Shown piece by piece: positions 1 to 9,221 of a stretch of DNA of 51,979 bases. The notes under the pieces were generated by a model. It saw only the letters and a program-made list of their open reading frames with translations, did not search any database and had not been told where the DNA came from. A program made the position numbers and the translations under genes. The stretch covers positions 1-51,979 of the forward strand of contig CAMCUM010000018.1 of the NCBI GenBank assembly GCA_945878975.1, in the 5' to 3' direction. Origin of the DNA: Legionella genomosp. 1. Lineage in GTDB: Bacteria; Pseudomonadota; Gammaproteobacteria; Legionellales; Legionellaceae. Numbering within the stretch: the first letter of the stretch is position 1; every line of letters begins with the position of its first letter.

Positions 1-2
1 TG

Positions 3-147
3 ACGTTAGAATCGTTATATTACGAGTTTGTTCTTATTTATCAATTGAATGAGCAATTAAATTGGCTCAGTTGTAATTTGACCATCTCCTGGATGCCGCG
101 GACAAGCCGCGGCACGTAGGCGTCGGGGATGAATTGTAAACAGGCCC
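3..147. repeat. Terminal inverted repeat, left copy
   Basis: These 145 bases are the exact reverse complement of 51835-51979; I compared them base by base and saw no mismatch. The copy contains a GC-rich hairpin (GCCGCGG...CCGCGGC) in an otherwise A+T-rich stretch. Its inner edge, read from the other strand, begins GGGCCTGTTTACAATTC, which resembles the end of the MITE-like element at 8034-8169 (GGGTCTGTTGACAATTC). A dispersed palindromic or MITE-type repeat at both contig edges is the likeliest reading. No gene lies in it. Confidence 0.9.
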
Positions 148-168
148 TAGGAATCTCCAGATTTTATG

Positions 169-1257
169 TTATGCCGGGTAAATCGCACCTAAGATCGTAG
201 GCTTACTTGCTCCGGTAATATGCGTGAGATCCAGATGAGTCCCTGTGAGGGTCTGGTGAGCCAACCATGCGAACATCATAGCTTCTAAAAAATCCGGATC
301 AACGCCTAAATCTTGTGTGCTCTGTACTAACACCTTAGGTAACCATTGTCGCAACTGCATTAACACCGCTTGATTATGAGCTCCGCCTCCGCACACAGCC
401 AAGCGTTGAATAGGCAACACATTCGTGGTCAGCTCCTGCACAATCGTTTGCACAGTCAGAGCTAATAAGGTCGCTTGCACATCTTGTGCTGCGTAATGGG
501 GCCGTAACCAAGGTTGCAACCATGCCAACGAGAAATAAGATTTACAAATACTTTTGGGATGCGGTAATTGAAAATAACCATCTGTTAAGAGCCCTTGCAA
601 CAGCTCAGGAATCACCACCCCTTGTGCGGCATACGCGCCATTTTGATCATAGGGTTGACCCAAATGTTGCTGGATCCAAGCATCCATCAAACAATTACCA
701 GGCCCCAGATCATAACCATAAGTCTGGATCTGCTGTGATAACACGGTCATATTCGCAATACCACCCAGATTCACCACCGCCAAAGGGGTCGTATCCTGAC
801 CGAATACTGCCTGATGATACAACGGTGCAAACGGCGCACCCTTTCCTCCGAGCACAATATCGCGCGTTCTAAAATCTGCAACAACCGTCAGACCGGTTGC
901 CTCAGCTATGGTGTGTGGACAAGCTAATTGAATCGTGTACGGCGTTGCAGCAGCCACATCATGCAGAATCGTCTGGCCATGACTACCAATCGCTGTCACG
1001 GCTTTGCGATCATAGCCGCATTGTTGCAATAAATCGTTGGCTGCATCGCCAAATTGTTTACCGATCAACGTATTTAATTGCCAAACTTGCGGCAATGAGA
1101 CCGTTTCAGCTGTCATCAGATCTTGAATGCGATCATAAACTTCTGGGCTATAAGCTTTGGTCAGTCCCGCTAACAAGTGATGTGTCGTCACGTCGACCAA
1201 CGCAGCATCGATCCCATCCATACTAGTGCCCGACATCAGTCCCAAGTAAACACTCAT
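169..1257 (-). CDS. anmK: Anhydro-N-acetylmuramic acid kinase
   Basis: AnmK phosphorylates and opens 1,6-anhydro-MurNAc to MurNAc-6-phosphate during cytoplasmic recycling of peptidoglycan fragments. The 362-residue product has the usual family length and motifs: an N-terminal MSGTSMDGIDAALVD nucleotide loop, GSHGQT near residue 92, NLGGIANMT near 163, a GPGN segment, and CGGGAHN in the C-terminal lobe. Its ATG overlaps the tatD stop (ATGA), so it is translationally coupled as the last gene of a minus-strand run tatD-holB-tmk-mltG-fabF. It ends 21 bases from the terminal repeat. anmK is not a usual member of this cluster in E. coli, so its addition here is lineage-specific. The assignment is firm. 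Confidence 0.96.
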   Translation of the reverse strand: MSVYLGLMSGTSMDGIDAALVDVTTHHLLAGLTKAYSPEVYDRIQDLMTAETVSLPQVWQLNTLIGKQFGDAANDLLQQCGYDRKAVTAIGSHGQTILHDVAAATPYTIQLACPHTIAEATGLTVVADFRTRDIVLGGKGAPFAPLYHQAVFGQDTTPLAVVNLGGIANMTVLSQQIQTYGYDLGPGNCLMDAWIQQHLGQPYDQNGAYAAQGVVIPELLQGLLTDGYFQLPHPKSICKSYFSLAWLQPWLRPHYAAQDVQATLLALTVQTIVQELTTNVLPIQRLAVCGGGAHNQAVLMQLRQWLPKVLVQSTQDLGVDPDFLEAMMFAWLAHQTLTGTHLDLTHITGASKPTILGAIYPA

Positions 1258-2036
1258 TCTGAAACCTTAAAACAATCGAAGAAATTCGCAGTGGTTGCAG
1301 CAGCCAAATCCGTATAATCTCGCTCACGCAACCCAGCCAAAAATAAAGCCACATGCTTCACCAACGCAGGATGATTTTGCTTACCACGAAAAGGTACGGG
1401 CGCAAGATACGGTGCGTCAGTCTCAATTAACATCCGATCCAACGGCACTTTCTTAGCAGTTGCTTGTAAATCAATAGCAGATTTGAAGGTCACAATTCCC
1501 GAGAATGAAATATAAAAATTGAGATCTAAGGCTTGTTGCGCAACTTCCCAATTTTCAGTGAAGCAATGCATCACGCCCCCAATCTCTTGCGCACGTTCTT
1601 CTTGCATAATGCGGATGGTATCAGCACTGGCTTGCCGAGTATGGATAATCAACGGCTTTTTAAGCGCCAATGCGGCGCGAATATGCTGACGGAAGCGTTC
1701 TTGCTGTTCCATCTTCTCTGCCTCTGACTCGGTCCGATAATAGTCTAACCCCGTTTCGCCTATTGCAATACACGAAGGGTGCTGTGCCAATCGCACCAAC
1801 TCGGCAGCATCGACAGTAGGGGATCCTGTTTCATCAGGATGAACCCCTACCGACATATACACCTCTGAATAACGATCAGCTATCGCTTCAATTTTTGGAA
1901 TATCTTTCAGCGTGACACAAACCGTCAACATCCGCGCAACATCCTGCGCATGTGCTGCTGCGATAACATGATCCAAATTTTGATCAAAATCGCTTAAATC
2001 TAGCATGTTTAAATGGCAATGCGAATCAATGAGCAT
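1254..2036 (-). CDS. tatD: TatD-family metal-dependent deoxyribonuclease
   Basis: This is a TIM-barrel metallo-hydrolase of the TatD/YcfH family, cytoplasmic 3'-5' DNases linked to DNA repair and turnover. Visible metal-site motifs are DSHCHLN at the N terminus, GETGLDYY near residue 98, HTRQ, HCFTE and ETDAPYLAP. I start at the ATG at 2036 because AGGAAG lies five bases upstream. A GTG six bases earlier leaves no room for a ribosome site. The product is then 260 residues, normal for YcfH. It overlaps holB by 11 bp and shares an ATGA with anmK. In E. coli ycfH also follows holB, so this copy is the YcfH-type paralogue, not the tatABC-linked one. Confidence 0.95.
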   Translation of the reverse strand: MLIDSHCHLNMLDLSDFDQNLDHVIAAAHAQDVARMLTVCVTLKDIPKIEAIADRYSEVYMSVGVHPDETGSPTVDAAELVRLAQHPSCIAIGETGLDYYRTESEAEKMEQQERFRQHIRAALALKKPLIIHTRQASADTIRIMQEERAQEIGGVMHCFTENWEVAQQALDLNFYISFSGIVTFKSAIDLQATAKKVPLDRMLIETDAPYLAPVPFRGKQNHPALVKHVALFLAGLRERDYTDLAAATTANFFDCFKVSE

Positions 2037-2961
2037 AAACACTTCCTTCTAGGAAATTCAGCAATATCCGTTCCCACACCATCGTGGCATTCAAATTAAT
2101 ATTCTGTTGCAATTGGCCAAAAATAGAGTAAATTTCATCTAATTGATAGAATAAAAACTCTGGTCGCCAAGATTTTGAAAAAAATGCACATACTTGATAC
2201 GCATCATCTAACACATCGTTTTGCAACAAAGTCCTTTGAATGAGCTTAGTCAATAGTGTTGCAAAAAACCATAGCATATCTTGCAGCGGATAATTTGCCC
2301 ATTGCTCTGCCAACCCACTGGGTGACATCTGTTGAGCCAGCAATGCGTCAATTCCCGCAAATAATTCGAAACGCTGCGCAAATAAGATACCGCGCGGGGT
2401 CGACTCTGCATAAGTTTGGCTGAGCATCAAAGGGTCATCATTCAAAAACCCCTGCTCTATCTGAATTTGCTGGCAACGACTTACGATAGTGGGTAATAAC
2501 AGACTTGGGTTAGTCGTCACCAAAATAAACATCGTTGAGGCCGTAGGTTCCTCAAGAATTTTTAGCAATGCCGAAGCAGCAGCTTGATTCATAGCTTCAG
2601 CAGGATGAATCAGCACTATTTGACGATCACCCAATTGGGGTGTTTGATAAGCGATGGTCTGCATCTCACGGATTTGCTCAATCTTAATCGATCCTGCGGC
2701 ATTTTCCGGGTGGATTTCATGAACATCTGGGTGGATACTCTGCAAAACCTTCGTACACATTTTACAGGATCCACAAGGCACCATAGCCATGTCTAAACAT
2801 AGTATTTGCGCTAGCAACCTATCTAAAAAAGCTTCTAGCGGTAGCGTAGCTGGCACCACAATCAATAAAGATTGAGAGATGCGTCCTTGCTGACGCATCC
2901 TCGCGATCTGGGACCAGATTGCAGCACTGGGTAAAACAGGAGTCAGACTACGCAAGGTCAT
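2026..2961 (-). CDS. holB: DNA polymerase III subunit delta'
   Basis: HolB is the non-ATPase delta' clamp-loader subunit. The 311-residue protein has the zinc module CGSCKMC (about residues 63-69), a degenerate nucleotide site without a Walker A lysine loop, the sensor-type SALLKILEEPT segment and the SRC motif (IVSRCQQI). It overlaps tmk upstream (14 bp) and tatD downstream (11 bp), so the genes form a tight operon. The cluster is compacted compared with many gammaproteobacteria: no pilZ gene lies between holB and tatD. Function is assigned from motifs and synteny. Confidence 0.95.
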   Translation of the reverse strand: MTLRSLTPVLPSAAIWSQIARMRQQGRISQSLLIVVPATLPLEAFLDRLLAQILCLDMAMVPCGSCKMCTKVLQSIHPDVHEIHPENAAGSIKIEQIREMQTIAYQTPQLGDRQIVLIHPAEAMNQAAASALLKILEEPTASTMFILVTTNPSLLLPTIVSRCQQIQIEQGFLNDDPLMLSQTYAESTPRGILFAQRFELFAGIDALLAQQMSPSGLAEQWANYPLQDMLWFFATLLTKLIQRTLLQNDVLDDAYQVCAFFSKSWRPEFLFYQLDEIYSIFGQLQQNINLNATMVWERILLNFLEGSVYAH

Positions 2962-3592
2962 GATGAGACACCAAATAATGACGCAAAGACCGCTCTAAAT
3001 CAGCTTGGACTTGAATCAAAGGTTGACTCGCATCTATCACAACAGTAGAAAGATACGTTGGCAGATACGTTTGATAGCTGGCATGTACCGCCTGAAAAAA
3101 TGCCAAAGATTCTTGTTCTATCCTATCCAATTTACCACGAGTCACCGCACGCTGCAGACCTATTTCTGGTGAAATATCCAAATAAAACAACAAATCAGGC
3201 TGCGCATCACCCACACACAAGGCTGATAATTGTTTTAATACCTCCGGTTGAATGCCACGACCGCCACCCTGATACGCAAAACTAGACAATTCACAACGAT
3301 CAGACAATACCCATATGCCCTGGCTCAAAGCGGGCTTAATCACCGTTTCTAATAACTGAACACGAGCCGCATAAAAGAGTAGTATCTCAGCTCGGGGATC
3401 CATAGGTTCTTGGTCGGTATGCTTCAAAAGGTCTCGCACAGTCTCACCCACGAGCGTTCCACCTGGTTCACGCGTCGTGATCACCTGTAGGCCTTGGCTT
3501 TGCAGACGGTCTTGTAAATAGTGCAGTGCTGTTGATTTACCAGCGCCTTCTAATCCCTCTACTACTAACAATCGTCCTCGTTTTATCATCAT
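2948..3592 (-). CDS. tmk: Thymidylate kinase
   Basis: Tmk phosphorylates dTMP to dTDP in the cytoplasm. The 214-residue product begins with a P-loop, GLEGAGKST (about residues 13-21), and has the DR motif in LSDRCELSSFAYQGGGR for substrate binding. The LID segment is TRGKLDRIEQE. Length and motif order are normal. The ATG region overlaps the mltG stop by 4 bp and the 3' end overlaps holB by 14 bp. A second in-frame ATG follows directly (MMIK), so the exact first residue is uncertain by one codon. Confidence 0.96.
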   Translation of the reverse strand: MMIKRGRLLVVEGLEGAGKSTALHYLQDRLQSQGLQVITTREPGGTLVGETVRDLLKHTDQEPMDPRAEILLFYAARVQLLETVIKPALSQGIWVLSDRCELSSFAYQGGGRGIQPEVLKQLSALCVGDAQPDLLFYLDISPEIGLQRAVTRGKLDRIEQESLAFFQAVHASYQTYLPTYLSTVVIDASQPLIQVQADLERSLRHYLVSHHDLA

Positions 3593-4584
3593 TTTCTCAT
3601 ATACTGATTAATCGCCTCGCGATGCTTGGCATAGGTTGTATTAAACTCGTGGGTGCCATCCCCTTTGGCAACAAAATACAAATAAGCAGATACCTCAGGA
3701 TGACTTGCCGCATCAATGGCATCCACTGATACCATCGCAATAGGGGTGGGAGGTAACCCCTTATAAAGATACGTATTATAAGGAGAGTCAATCGTCATTT
3801 GTTGGTGCGTCAACGTGCCCTGATAGGCCTCACCTAAACCATAAATAACCGTAGGATCCATTTGTAACATCATATGATTTTTCAATCGATTCACAATCAC
3901 CCCTGAGATCAAACGCCGCTCCTTAGGTAAGGCCGCTTCTTTTTCTAAAATGGATGCAACAATCAATAGTTCATAAGGATCCTGATAGGGTAATATGGGA
4001 TTGCGCTTTTGCCAAGCTTGTGCGAGAACTTTATCGAGCTGGCTATGCGCCCGCTGTAAGAGCACTTGACCACCAGATCCCCCATCATATAGGTAAGTAT
4101 CTGCAAGTAACAACCCTTCTGGATTAGCATGCTGGGCGCGCAGTGGTGCCCAATCACTTGCTTGGTAATCCAAATAGGGCGCCGCTTGTAAGTCTTTGCT
4201 AATTTGACTCACGGTAGTGCCAGGACGAATCATAAAATTTTTACGTAAGACATCGCCTGCGACAATGCGATAGATGAGATCTTGGACAGATTCACCGGAT
4301 TGCACTTGATAGATACCTGCACGCAATTTTCCAGATAAATCCTGCACGCGGATCAGATAAGACCACAAACGTATCGAATGAATCCAACCTTGCGCATACA
4401 TCATCCGCACCAAAGCCGTAGCGGTAGTTGATTTTTCTACACGAATGATGACTGATTCATTATTTTGAATAGGAATAGGACGGTAAACAATGCGATACAA
4501 TTCCAAACCGAGCAGGACGCCGATCACCGTCAATAATGCCAAACCGTAAACGGTCACAGCAATGCAACGCCTGCGTGTTATCAC
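3589..4584 (-). CDS. mltG: Endolytic murein transglycosylase MltG
   Basis: MltG (YceG-like) is an inner-membrane endolytic transglycosylase thought to terminate nascent glycan strands. The 331-residue protein has one N-terminal membrane anchor (about residues 8-28), a LysM-like subdomain with RPGTTVSQI near 120, and the catalytic signature ASILEKEAA (acidic residues 214 and 216) followed by NRL and a DPTVIYGLG loop. It lies 14 bp downstream of fabF and overlaps tmk. In E. coli pabC sits between fabF and mltG; here it is absent. Family assignment is secure. Confidence 0.95.
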   Translation of the reverse strand: MITRRRCIAVTVYGLALLTVIGVLLGLELYRIVYRPIPIQNNESVIIRVEKSTTATALVRMMYAQGWIHSIRLWSYLIRVQDLSGKLRAGIYQVQSGESVQDLIYRIVAGDVLRKNFMIRPGTTVSQISKDLQAAPYLDYQASDWAPLRAQHANPEGLLLADTYLYDGGSGGQVLLQRAHSQLDKVLAQAWQKRNPILPYQDPYELLIVASILEKEAALPKERRLISGVIVNRLKNHMMLQMDPTVIYGLGEAYQGTLTHQQMTIDSPYNTYLYKGLPPTPIAMVSVDAIDAASHPEVSAYLYFVAKGDGTHEFNTTYAKHREAINQYMRK

Positions 4585-4598
4585 GTTACATCAAGTCC

Positions 4599-5852
4599 TT
4601 AGGTCAAAGACTTAAACAATAAGCTACCATTGGTACCGCCAAATCCCAGAGAATTACTCAATGTATACTGAATAGATCGATATTGAGGTGTATGCGGTAC
4701 AAAATTCAAATCACAACCCTCATCAGGATTCTCTAAATTAATCGTAGGTGGCGCCACTTGGTCTCTAATCGCTAATACTGAAAAAATAGCTTCGATAGCT
4801 CCTGCAGCCCCCAAAAGATGACCCGTCATCGATTTGGTTGAGCTCACAGCCAGCTGATAGGCATGCTCACCAAACACACGCTTAATCGCTTTGGCTTCGT
4901 TAATATCATTCAAGTAAGTAGATGTACCATGTGCATTGATATAGTCTACTACCTCAGGTTGAACACCAGCATCATCCAAAGCAGCACGCAAACAACGCGC
5001 TGCGCCGTCGGCATCTTCATCCGGCGCTGTAATATGATAGGCATCTGCTGACATTCCAAATCCCACTAATTCTGCATAGATATGCGCGTCGCGCGCTTTG
5101 GCATGTTCATATTCTTCAAGCACCAATATGCCGGCACCCTCACCCATCACAAAGCCATCTCGATCTCGATCCCAAGGTCGCGAAGCTTTTTCAGGCTCAT
5201 CATTGCGTTTTGACAAGGAACGTACCGCTGAAAAACCAGCGAGACATAATGGCGTATTGGTCATCTCTGCTCCACCAGATACCATCACATCGGCATCACC
5301 AGCAGCAATCATTCTCGCAGCCAATCCAATATTATGAGTTCCAGTGGTACACGCGGTTACCACAGCAATATTAGGTCCTCGCAACTGATGTTGAATAGAT
5401 ATTTGTCCAGCTAACATATTGATAATACCTGCTGGAATAAAAAAAGGAGAAACTTTGCGCGGGCCACCTTGAATCAAACGTTCGTAATTGTTGGTAATCG
5501 TGTGAATACCACCAATGCCTGCGCCCACCGCAACGCCAGCACGCAAAGATAAAGCAGGATCTATCACCAAACCTGCGTCTTTCATCGCTTCCTGTGCGGC
5601 AATCATACCGTATTGCGTAAAGGGATCCATTTTTCGTGCATCTTTAGCCGGTAGGTATGCTTCCACATCCAAACCCTTCACTTTAGCCCAAATTTTAGTA
5701 GAATAATCCGTGGTATCAAATCCAAAAACAGGACCAACGCCACTCACACCCTTTAAAATATTCTGCCAAGTTTCTTCAACTGACAAGCCAACTGGCGTCA
5801 CCATACCCATACCAGTTACCACTACTCGTCGTTTTAGCAAAGATTTACTCAA
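4599..5852 (-). CDS. fabF: Beta-ketoacyl-ACP synthase II
   Basis: FabF condenses malonyl-ACP with acyl-ACP in fatty-acid elongation. The 417-residue thiolase-fold protein has the complete Cys-His-His triad: Cys168 in TACTTGTHNIG, His in INAHGTSTYLND, and His in SMTGHLLGAAGA. GFGGTNGS is near the C terminus. It closes the fab gene order plsX-fabD-fabG-acpP-fabF. About 106 bp separate it from acpP, so it may be partly independently controlled. No abnormal features are seen. Confidence 0.97.
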   Translation of the reverse strand: MSKSLLKRRVVVTGMGMVTPVGLSVEETWQNILKGVSGVGPVFGFDTTDYSTKIWAKVKGLDVEAYLPAKDARKMDPFTQYGMIAAQEAMKDAGLVIDPALSLRAGVAVGAGIGGIHTITNNYERLIQGGPRKVSPFFIPAGIINMLAGQISIQHQLRGPNIAVVTACTTGTHNIGLAARMIAAGDADVMVSGGAEMTNTPLCLAGFSAVRSLSKRNDEPEKASRPWDRDRDGFVMGEGAGILVLEEYEHAKARDAHIYAELVGFGMSADAYHITAPDEDADGAARCLRAALDDAGVQPEVVDYINAHGTSTYLNDINEAKAIKRVFGEHAYQLAVSSTKSMTGHLLGAAGAIEAIFSVLAIRDQVAPPTINLENPDEGCDLNFVPHTPQYRSIQYTLSNSLGFGGTNGSLLFKSLT

Positions 5853-5958
5853 AATATGACTCCCAAAAGGTGATCATCCATCATCTCAAGTCTGAGGGCG
5901 CACATTGAACATACAAGCAAAATGTGGATTGACGATGATGAATGAATCATTGTGCTCT

Positions 5959-6213
5959 TTATTTTTGCGCTTCTCTCTCTTTAAGAGCTTCCCCAATATG
6001 TTTAATAGCATCACCAACGGTCGCTATTTTTTCAGCAGCTTCATCAGGAATTTCAATTTCAAATTCTTCTTCAAGTGCCATAACCAATTCAACGGTGTCC
6101 AAAGAATCAGCACCTAAATCATCAACAAATGATGCAGGACCGCTTAATTCATCACCATTCACACCTAACTGCTCTACCACAATTTTTTTAACTCGTTCTT
6201 CTATTGTATTCAT
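5959..6213 (-). CDS. acpP: Acyl carrier protein
   Basis: AcpP carries growing acyl chains on a phosphopantetheine arm. The 84-residue acidic protein has the arm-attachment motif GADSLDTVE with Ser37, followed by the conserved helix [16 protein letters not shown]. It is slightly longer than the 78-residue E. coli protein because of a short charged C-terminal tail. A GAGG ribosome site lies upstream of the ATG, and a candidate promoter lies just before it (6253-6282). This fits its need for high expression within the fab cluster. Confidence 0.97.
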   Translation of the reverse strand: MNTIEERVKKIVVEQLGVNGDELSGPASFVDDLGADSLDTVELVMALEEEFEIEIPDEAAEKIATVGDAIKHIGEALKEREAQK

Positions 6214-6252
6214 ATTGTGCTTATCCTCTTTTATTTAAAAAAATTTTTGAGC

Positions 6253-6282
6253 AGTATACCGCTCTCCATTCTCAAATCACAA
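6253..6282 (-). promoter_or_regulatory. Candidate sigma-70 promoter of acpP
   Basis: On the minus strand TTGTGA (6277-6282) and TATACT (6253-6258) are separated by 18 bases, about 40 bases upstream of the acpP ATG. The match is good at the -10 box and moderate at the -35 box. An internal acpP promoter is known in other bacteria, so the position is plausible. No transcript data are available. Confidence 0.45.
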
Positions 6283-6344
6283 GTATCATAGACACATGTG
6301 GCCCAATCAAACCTTTTGACTTACTCCCAGGAACGTACACGTTC

Positions 6345-7088
6345 CTAATCCATATACATACCGCCATTCACATGAATAGTCTCGCCTGTGATATATGCTG
6401 CTGCATCAGATGCTAAGAAAGCAACGATCTCTGCTACATCTGAGGCTTGACCTAATCGCTTCATAGGAATTTTTTTCAGCATTTCTTCTTTCACAAAATC
6501 TGGTAAAGATGCCGTCATTTCTGTATCAATAAACCCAGGAGCAACCACATTAACAGTCAAACCCCGTCCTCCCATCTCGACTGCTAAAGAGCGAGAAAAA
6601 CCTGCCACGCCTGCTTTGGCTGCTGTGTAATTGGTTTGGCCAGAATTACCAGATGATCCCACTACCGAACCAATATTAATGATTCGACCCCATCGGGCAC
6701 GAAACATGGGTTTTAAACATGCCTTACACATACGATAAACGGAATTCAAATTTGTTTCAATGACCCGAAACCACTCTTCATCTGTCATACGCAATAATAA
6801 ATTATCTGCGGTAATCCCAGCATTGTTGACTAAAATAGCAGGGTTTTTTTCTTGCTCAGCCAATATTGCCATCACCTGATCTACGGTATCTTGCTGAGTC
6901 ACATCTAGTACAATACCTTCGCCTTTCAGGTTATTGGCTGCCAACATCTCTGAAATCGCTTCCGCACCACACACTGTCGTTGCCGTACCAATCACATACG
7001 CACCCTTCGCGGCCAGGCTATGTGCGATCGCTTGTCCTATGCCACGACTTGCACCGGTTACCAATGCAATTTTATCTTTTAAATTCAT
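6345..7088 (-). CDS. fabG: 3-oxoacyl-ACP reductase
   Basis: FabG is the NADPH-dependent short-chain reductase of the fatty-acid cycle. The 247-residue protein has the TGASRGIGQA cofactor loop, NNAGI near residue 88, a catalytic Ser in IGSVVGSSG, and the YTAAKAG Tyr-Lys pair. NVVAPGFIDT follows the active site. It lies 3 bp downstream of fabD. A short perfect hairpin (GGAACGT...ACGTTCC, 6330-6345) sits directly at its stop. It has no T-run, so I do not call it a terminator. Confidence 0.97.
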   Translation of the reverse strand: MNLKDKIALVTGASRGIGQAIAHSLAAKGAYVIGTATTVCGAEAISEMLAANNLKGEGIVLDVTQQDTVDQVMAILAEQEKNPAILVNNAGITADNLLLRMTDEEWFRVIETNLNSVYRMCKACLKPMFRARWGRIINIGSVVGSSGNSGQTNYTAAKAGVAGFSRSLAVEMGGRGLTVNVVAPGFIDTEMTASLPDFVKEEMLKKIPMKRLGQASDVAEIVAFLASDAAAYITGETIHVNGGMYMD

Positions 7089-7091
7089 CTG

Positions 7092-8006
7092 CTATCCTCC
7101 AATCGTATCCTGCGCCGCAGATCCTTGTAACGTCTTATCAATACGTTTCGTCAAACCAGTCAACACTTTACCTGGCCCACATTCTACGATGCGTTCTATC
7201 CCCTGCCTTTGCATCATTTGAATCGTTTCTACCCAACGAACCGGCGAATACAATTGTTGTTGTAACAAAGTTCGTATTTGTGCGGGCGAATGATAAATAC
7301 TCAAATCCACATTCGAAATCACAGTCCCCTTTGGCGTTTGGAAAGGTGTTTCCGCCAAAGCTTCAGAAAACTGCTCTGCAGCGGGCTTAAGCAATTCACA
7401 ATGACAAGGTACTGAAACTGGAATGAGTTTAGCCATCCTAGCTTGAGCCAAGTTTGCTAAGTCTATAGCTCGTATCACAGCGGCATGATGTCCTGCAACA
7501 ACCACTTGACCAGGCGCATTATAATTTGCAGGCGTAACGTGTTCACTATCATCTGAGCTTTTCAAGCAAATATCCATCACTTGCTCATCTGTCAAACCGA
7601 TGATGGCTGCCATTGCACCAACACCCAGTGGAACAGTTTCTTGCATCAAACGACCACGGGTTTTCACCAATCGCGCTGCATCAGTTAAGGACAGTGCTTC
7701 GGCACATACCAAAGCAGCATATTCCCCCAAACTATGTCCCGCCATCCTATCCGGAAAAGAGGATTTTTGGCGCTGAAATAACCGAAACATCACAACATCA
7801 GCCGTCAACATAGCTACTTGCGTATGCTCAGTTTGGTTTAGCAAATCTTCAGGGCCATTTTGAACCAAATTCCAAACATCATAATGCAAATGATCCGAGA
7901 CCGTAGCAAAAATCTCAGTCACTTCAGGATAAACTTTCGCCAAATCCGCCATCATACCTACGAATTGTGACCCTTGGCCTGGAAAAACAACAGCATAACT
8001 CATCAT
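7092..8006 (-). CDS. fabD: Malonyl-CoA:ACP transacylase
   Basis: FabD loads malonate from CoA onto ACP. The 304-residue protein has the oxyanion GQGSQ near the N terminus, the nucleophile Ser92 in GHSLGEY, an Arg in the RGRLMQE segment, the catalytic His in SVPCHC, and GPGKVLTGL near the end. It is followed at once by fabG. Upstream, where fabH usually lies, only about 175 non-coding bases and a MITE-like repeat separate it from plsX. fabD supplies malonyl-ACP; whether a KAS III exists elsewhere cannot be told from this window. Confidence 0.97.
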   Translation of the reverse strand: MMSYAVVFPGQGSQFVGMMADLAKVYPEVTEIFATVSDHLHYDVWNLVQNGPEDLLNQTEHTQVAMLTADVVMFRLFQRQKSSFPDRMAGHSLGEYAALVCAEALSLTDAARLVKTRGRLMQETVPLGVGAMAAIIGLTDEQVMDICLKSSDDSEHVTPANYNAPGQVVVAGHHAAVIRAIDLANLAQARMAKLIPVSVPCHCELLKPAAEQFSEALAETPFQTPKGTVISNVDLSIYHSPAQIRTLLQQQLYSPVRWVETIQMMQRQGIERIVECGPGKVLTGLTKRIDKTLQGSAAQDTIGG

Positions 8007-8033
8007 GTCTACTCTTTACTCTTAATTCTCAGC

Positions 8034-8169
8034 AGAGTCTGTTGAAAACACTAAAAACTTGGCCAAAATGGCACGGTTTCCTGTACTTCAGACGCTGCCT
8101 GTATACTGAGTATCCGAACTCAAAAAACGTGCCATTTTGACTCAAGCTAGCGAATTGTCAACAGACCCT
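8034..8169. mobile_element. MITE-like element with imperfect terminal inverted repeats
   Basis: The left end AGAGTCTGTTGA and the reverse complement of the right end, AGGGTCTGTTGA, pair. Pairing resumes further in (CCAAAATGGCACG against CAAAATGGCACG), giving arms of about 45 bases around a short centre in 136 bp. It encodes nothing. TA follows the right end. It occupies the fabD-plsX gap exactly where fabH sits in relatives. The right-end sequence TCAACAGACCCT recurs alone at 39990-40001, after lnt. The mobile nature is inferred from structure only. Confidence 0.6.
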
Positions 8170-8182
8170 ATCATTATGGAAA

Positions 8183-9217
8183 TTACATCAACAAACCTTG
8201 GTTCATAAAATCCGTAATTTGATCACGCACCAAATTAACAACATTAGATTTAACTTGTAACATCGCTTCTTCGATCGCAAACTGAAACGCTAATACATTC
8301 GCACCACCGTGGCTTTTTACCACAATGCCATTTAATCCTAATAGCGTAGCGCCATTATAGCGCGCAGGATCCAGTCGTTTCTTTAGATGTGACAAAGCTG
8401 GTTGGGCTACCAATCCAAGCACACGCGTCCACCACTTGCGTTCGAAAGACTCCTTCAAAAAAGTGACCATTAGTTTGGCTAGGCCTTCGCTTGCTTTCAA
8501 AGCAACATTACCAACAAAACCATCACAAACGACCAAATCAACGTCCCCGCTATAAAAATGGTTCCCTTCTACATACCCAACATAGTTCAAGAGTTCGCAT
8601 TCGGATAACATGTGTGCGGTGCGTTTGACTTGGTCATTGCCCTTGATTTCTTCTACACCAATGTTCAATAACGCAATTTTAGGCTTGGTTTTCTTATCAA
8701 GCGCTTGAATCAACGCCGAACCCATGACGGCAAATTGAAACAAATGCTCCGCACAAGAATCCACATTAGCACCCAGATCAATCACACGTGTGCGACCATT
8801 TATCGTAGGCAATTCAGAAATAATAGCCGGACGATCAATCCCGGGAAGCGTTTTCAAAACGAAACGTGCGGTGGCCATCAAAGCACCGGTATTTCCCGCG
8901 CTCACACAAGCTTGCGCGCGGTTGTCGCGCACCAAATTGATAGAGACCCGCATAGAAGACTGCTTTTTATTGCGCAAAGCATGCGAAGGCAGCTCATCCA
9001 TGCTCACCACTTCAGAAGCGTGCTCAATCGTAAGTTGCGAGGAAGAAGATAACGGGTACCCTGCTTTTTGCAAAGATGACTTAATCCGAGCTTGGTCACC
9101 TACTAATATCAAATACAGATCAGGGTTGTTTTGAACCGCGCGCACAGCAGCAGGGATGATCACAGTCAAGCCGTGATCGCCGCCCATGGCATCAATTGCA
9201 ATGGTAATAGTATTCAA
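8183..9217 (-). CDS. plsX: Phosphate acyltransferase PlsX
   Basis: PlsX makes acyl-phosphate from acyl-ACP for phospholipid synthesis. The protein opens with the family signature [12 protein letters not shown] and keeps the expected [19 protein letters not shown] and CDGFVGN motifs. I choose the TTG at 9217, five bases after the rpmF stop and preceded by an AAAGAG ribosome site. This gives 344 residues, the normal length, with the signature beginning four residues in. Longer in-frame ATG starts would overlap most of the 3' half of rpmF and add up to 34 unmatched residues. In relatives fabH follows; here fabD does. Confidence 0.92.
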   Translation of the reverse strand: MNTITIAIDAMGGDHGLTVIIPAAVRAVQNNPDLYLILVGDQARIKSSLQKAGYPLSSSSQLTIEHASEVVSMDELPSHALRNKKQSSMRVSINLVRDNRAQACVSAGNTGALMATARFVLKTLPGIDRPAIISELPTINGRTRVIDLGANVDSCAEHLFQFAVMGSALIQALDKKTKPKIALLNIGVEEIKGNDQVKRTAHMLSECELLNYVGYVEGNHFYSGDVDLVVCDGFVGNVALKASEGLAKLMVTFLKESFERKWWTRVLGLVAQPALSHLKKRLDPARYNGATLLGLNGIVVKSHGGANVLAFQFAIEEAMLQVKSNVVNLVRDQITDFMNQGLLM

Positions 9218-9221
9218 AAAA

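Noticed and set aside
6330-6345. Perfect hairpin GGAACGTACACGTTCC as the fabG terminator
   Set aside because: It has no T-run on the transcribed side, overlaps the stop codon, and acpP continues in the same direction.
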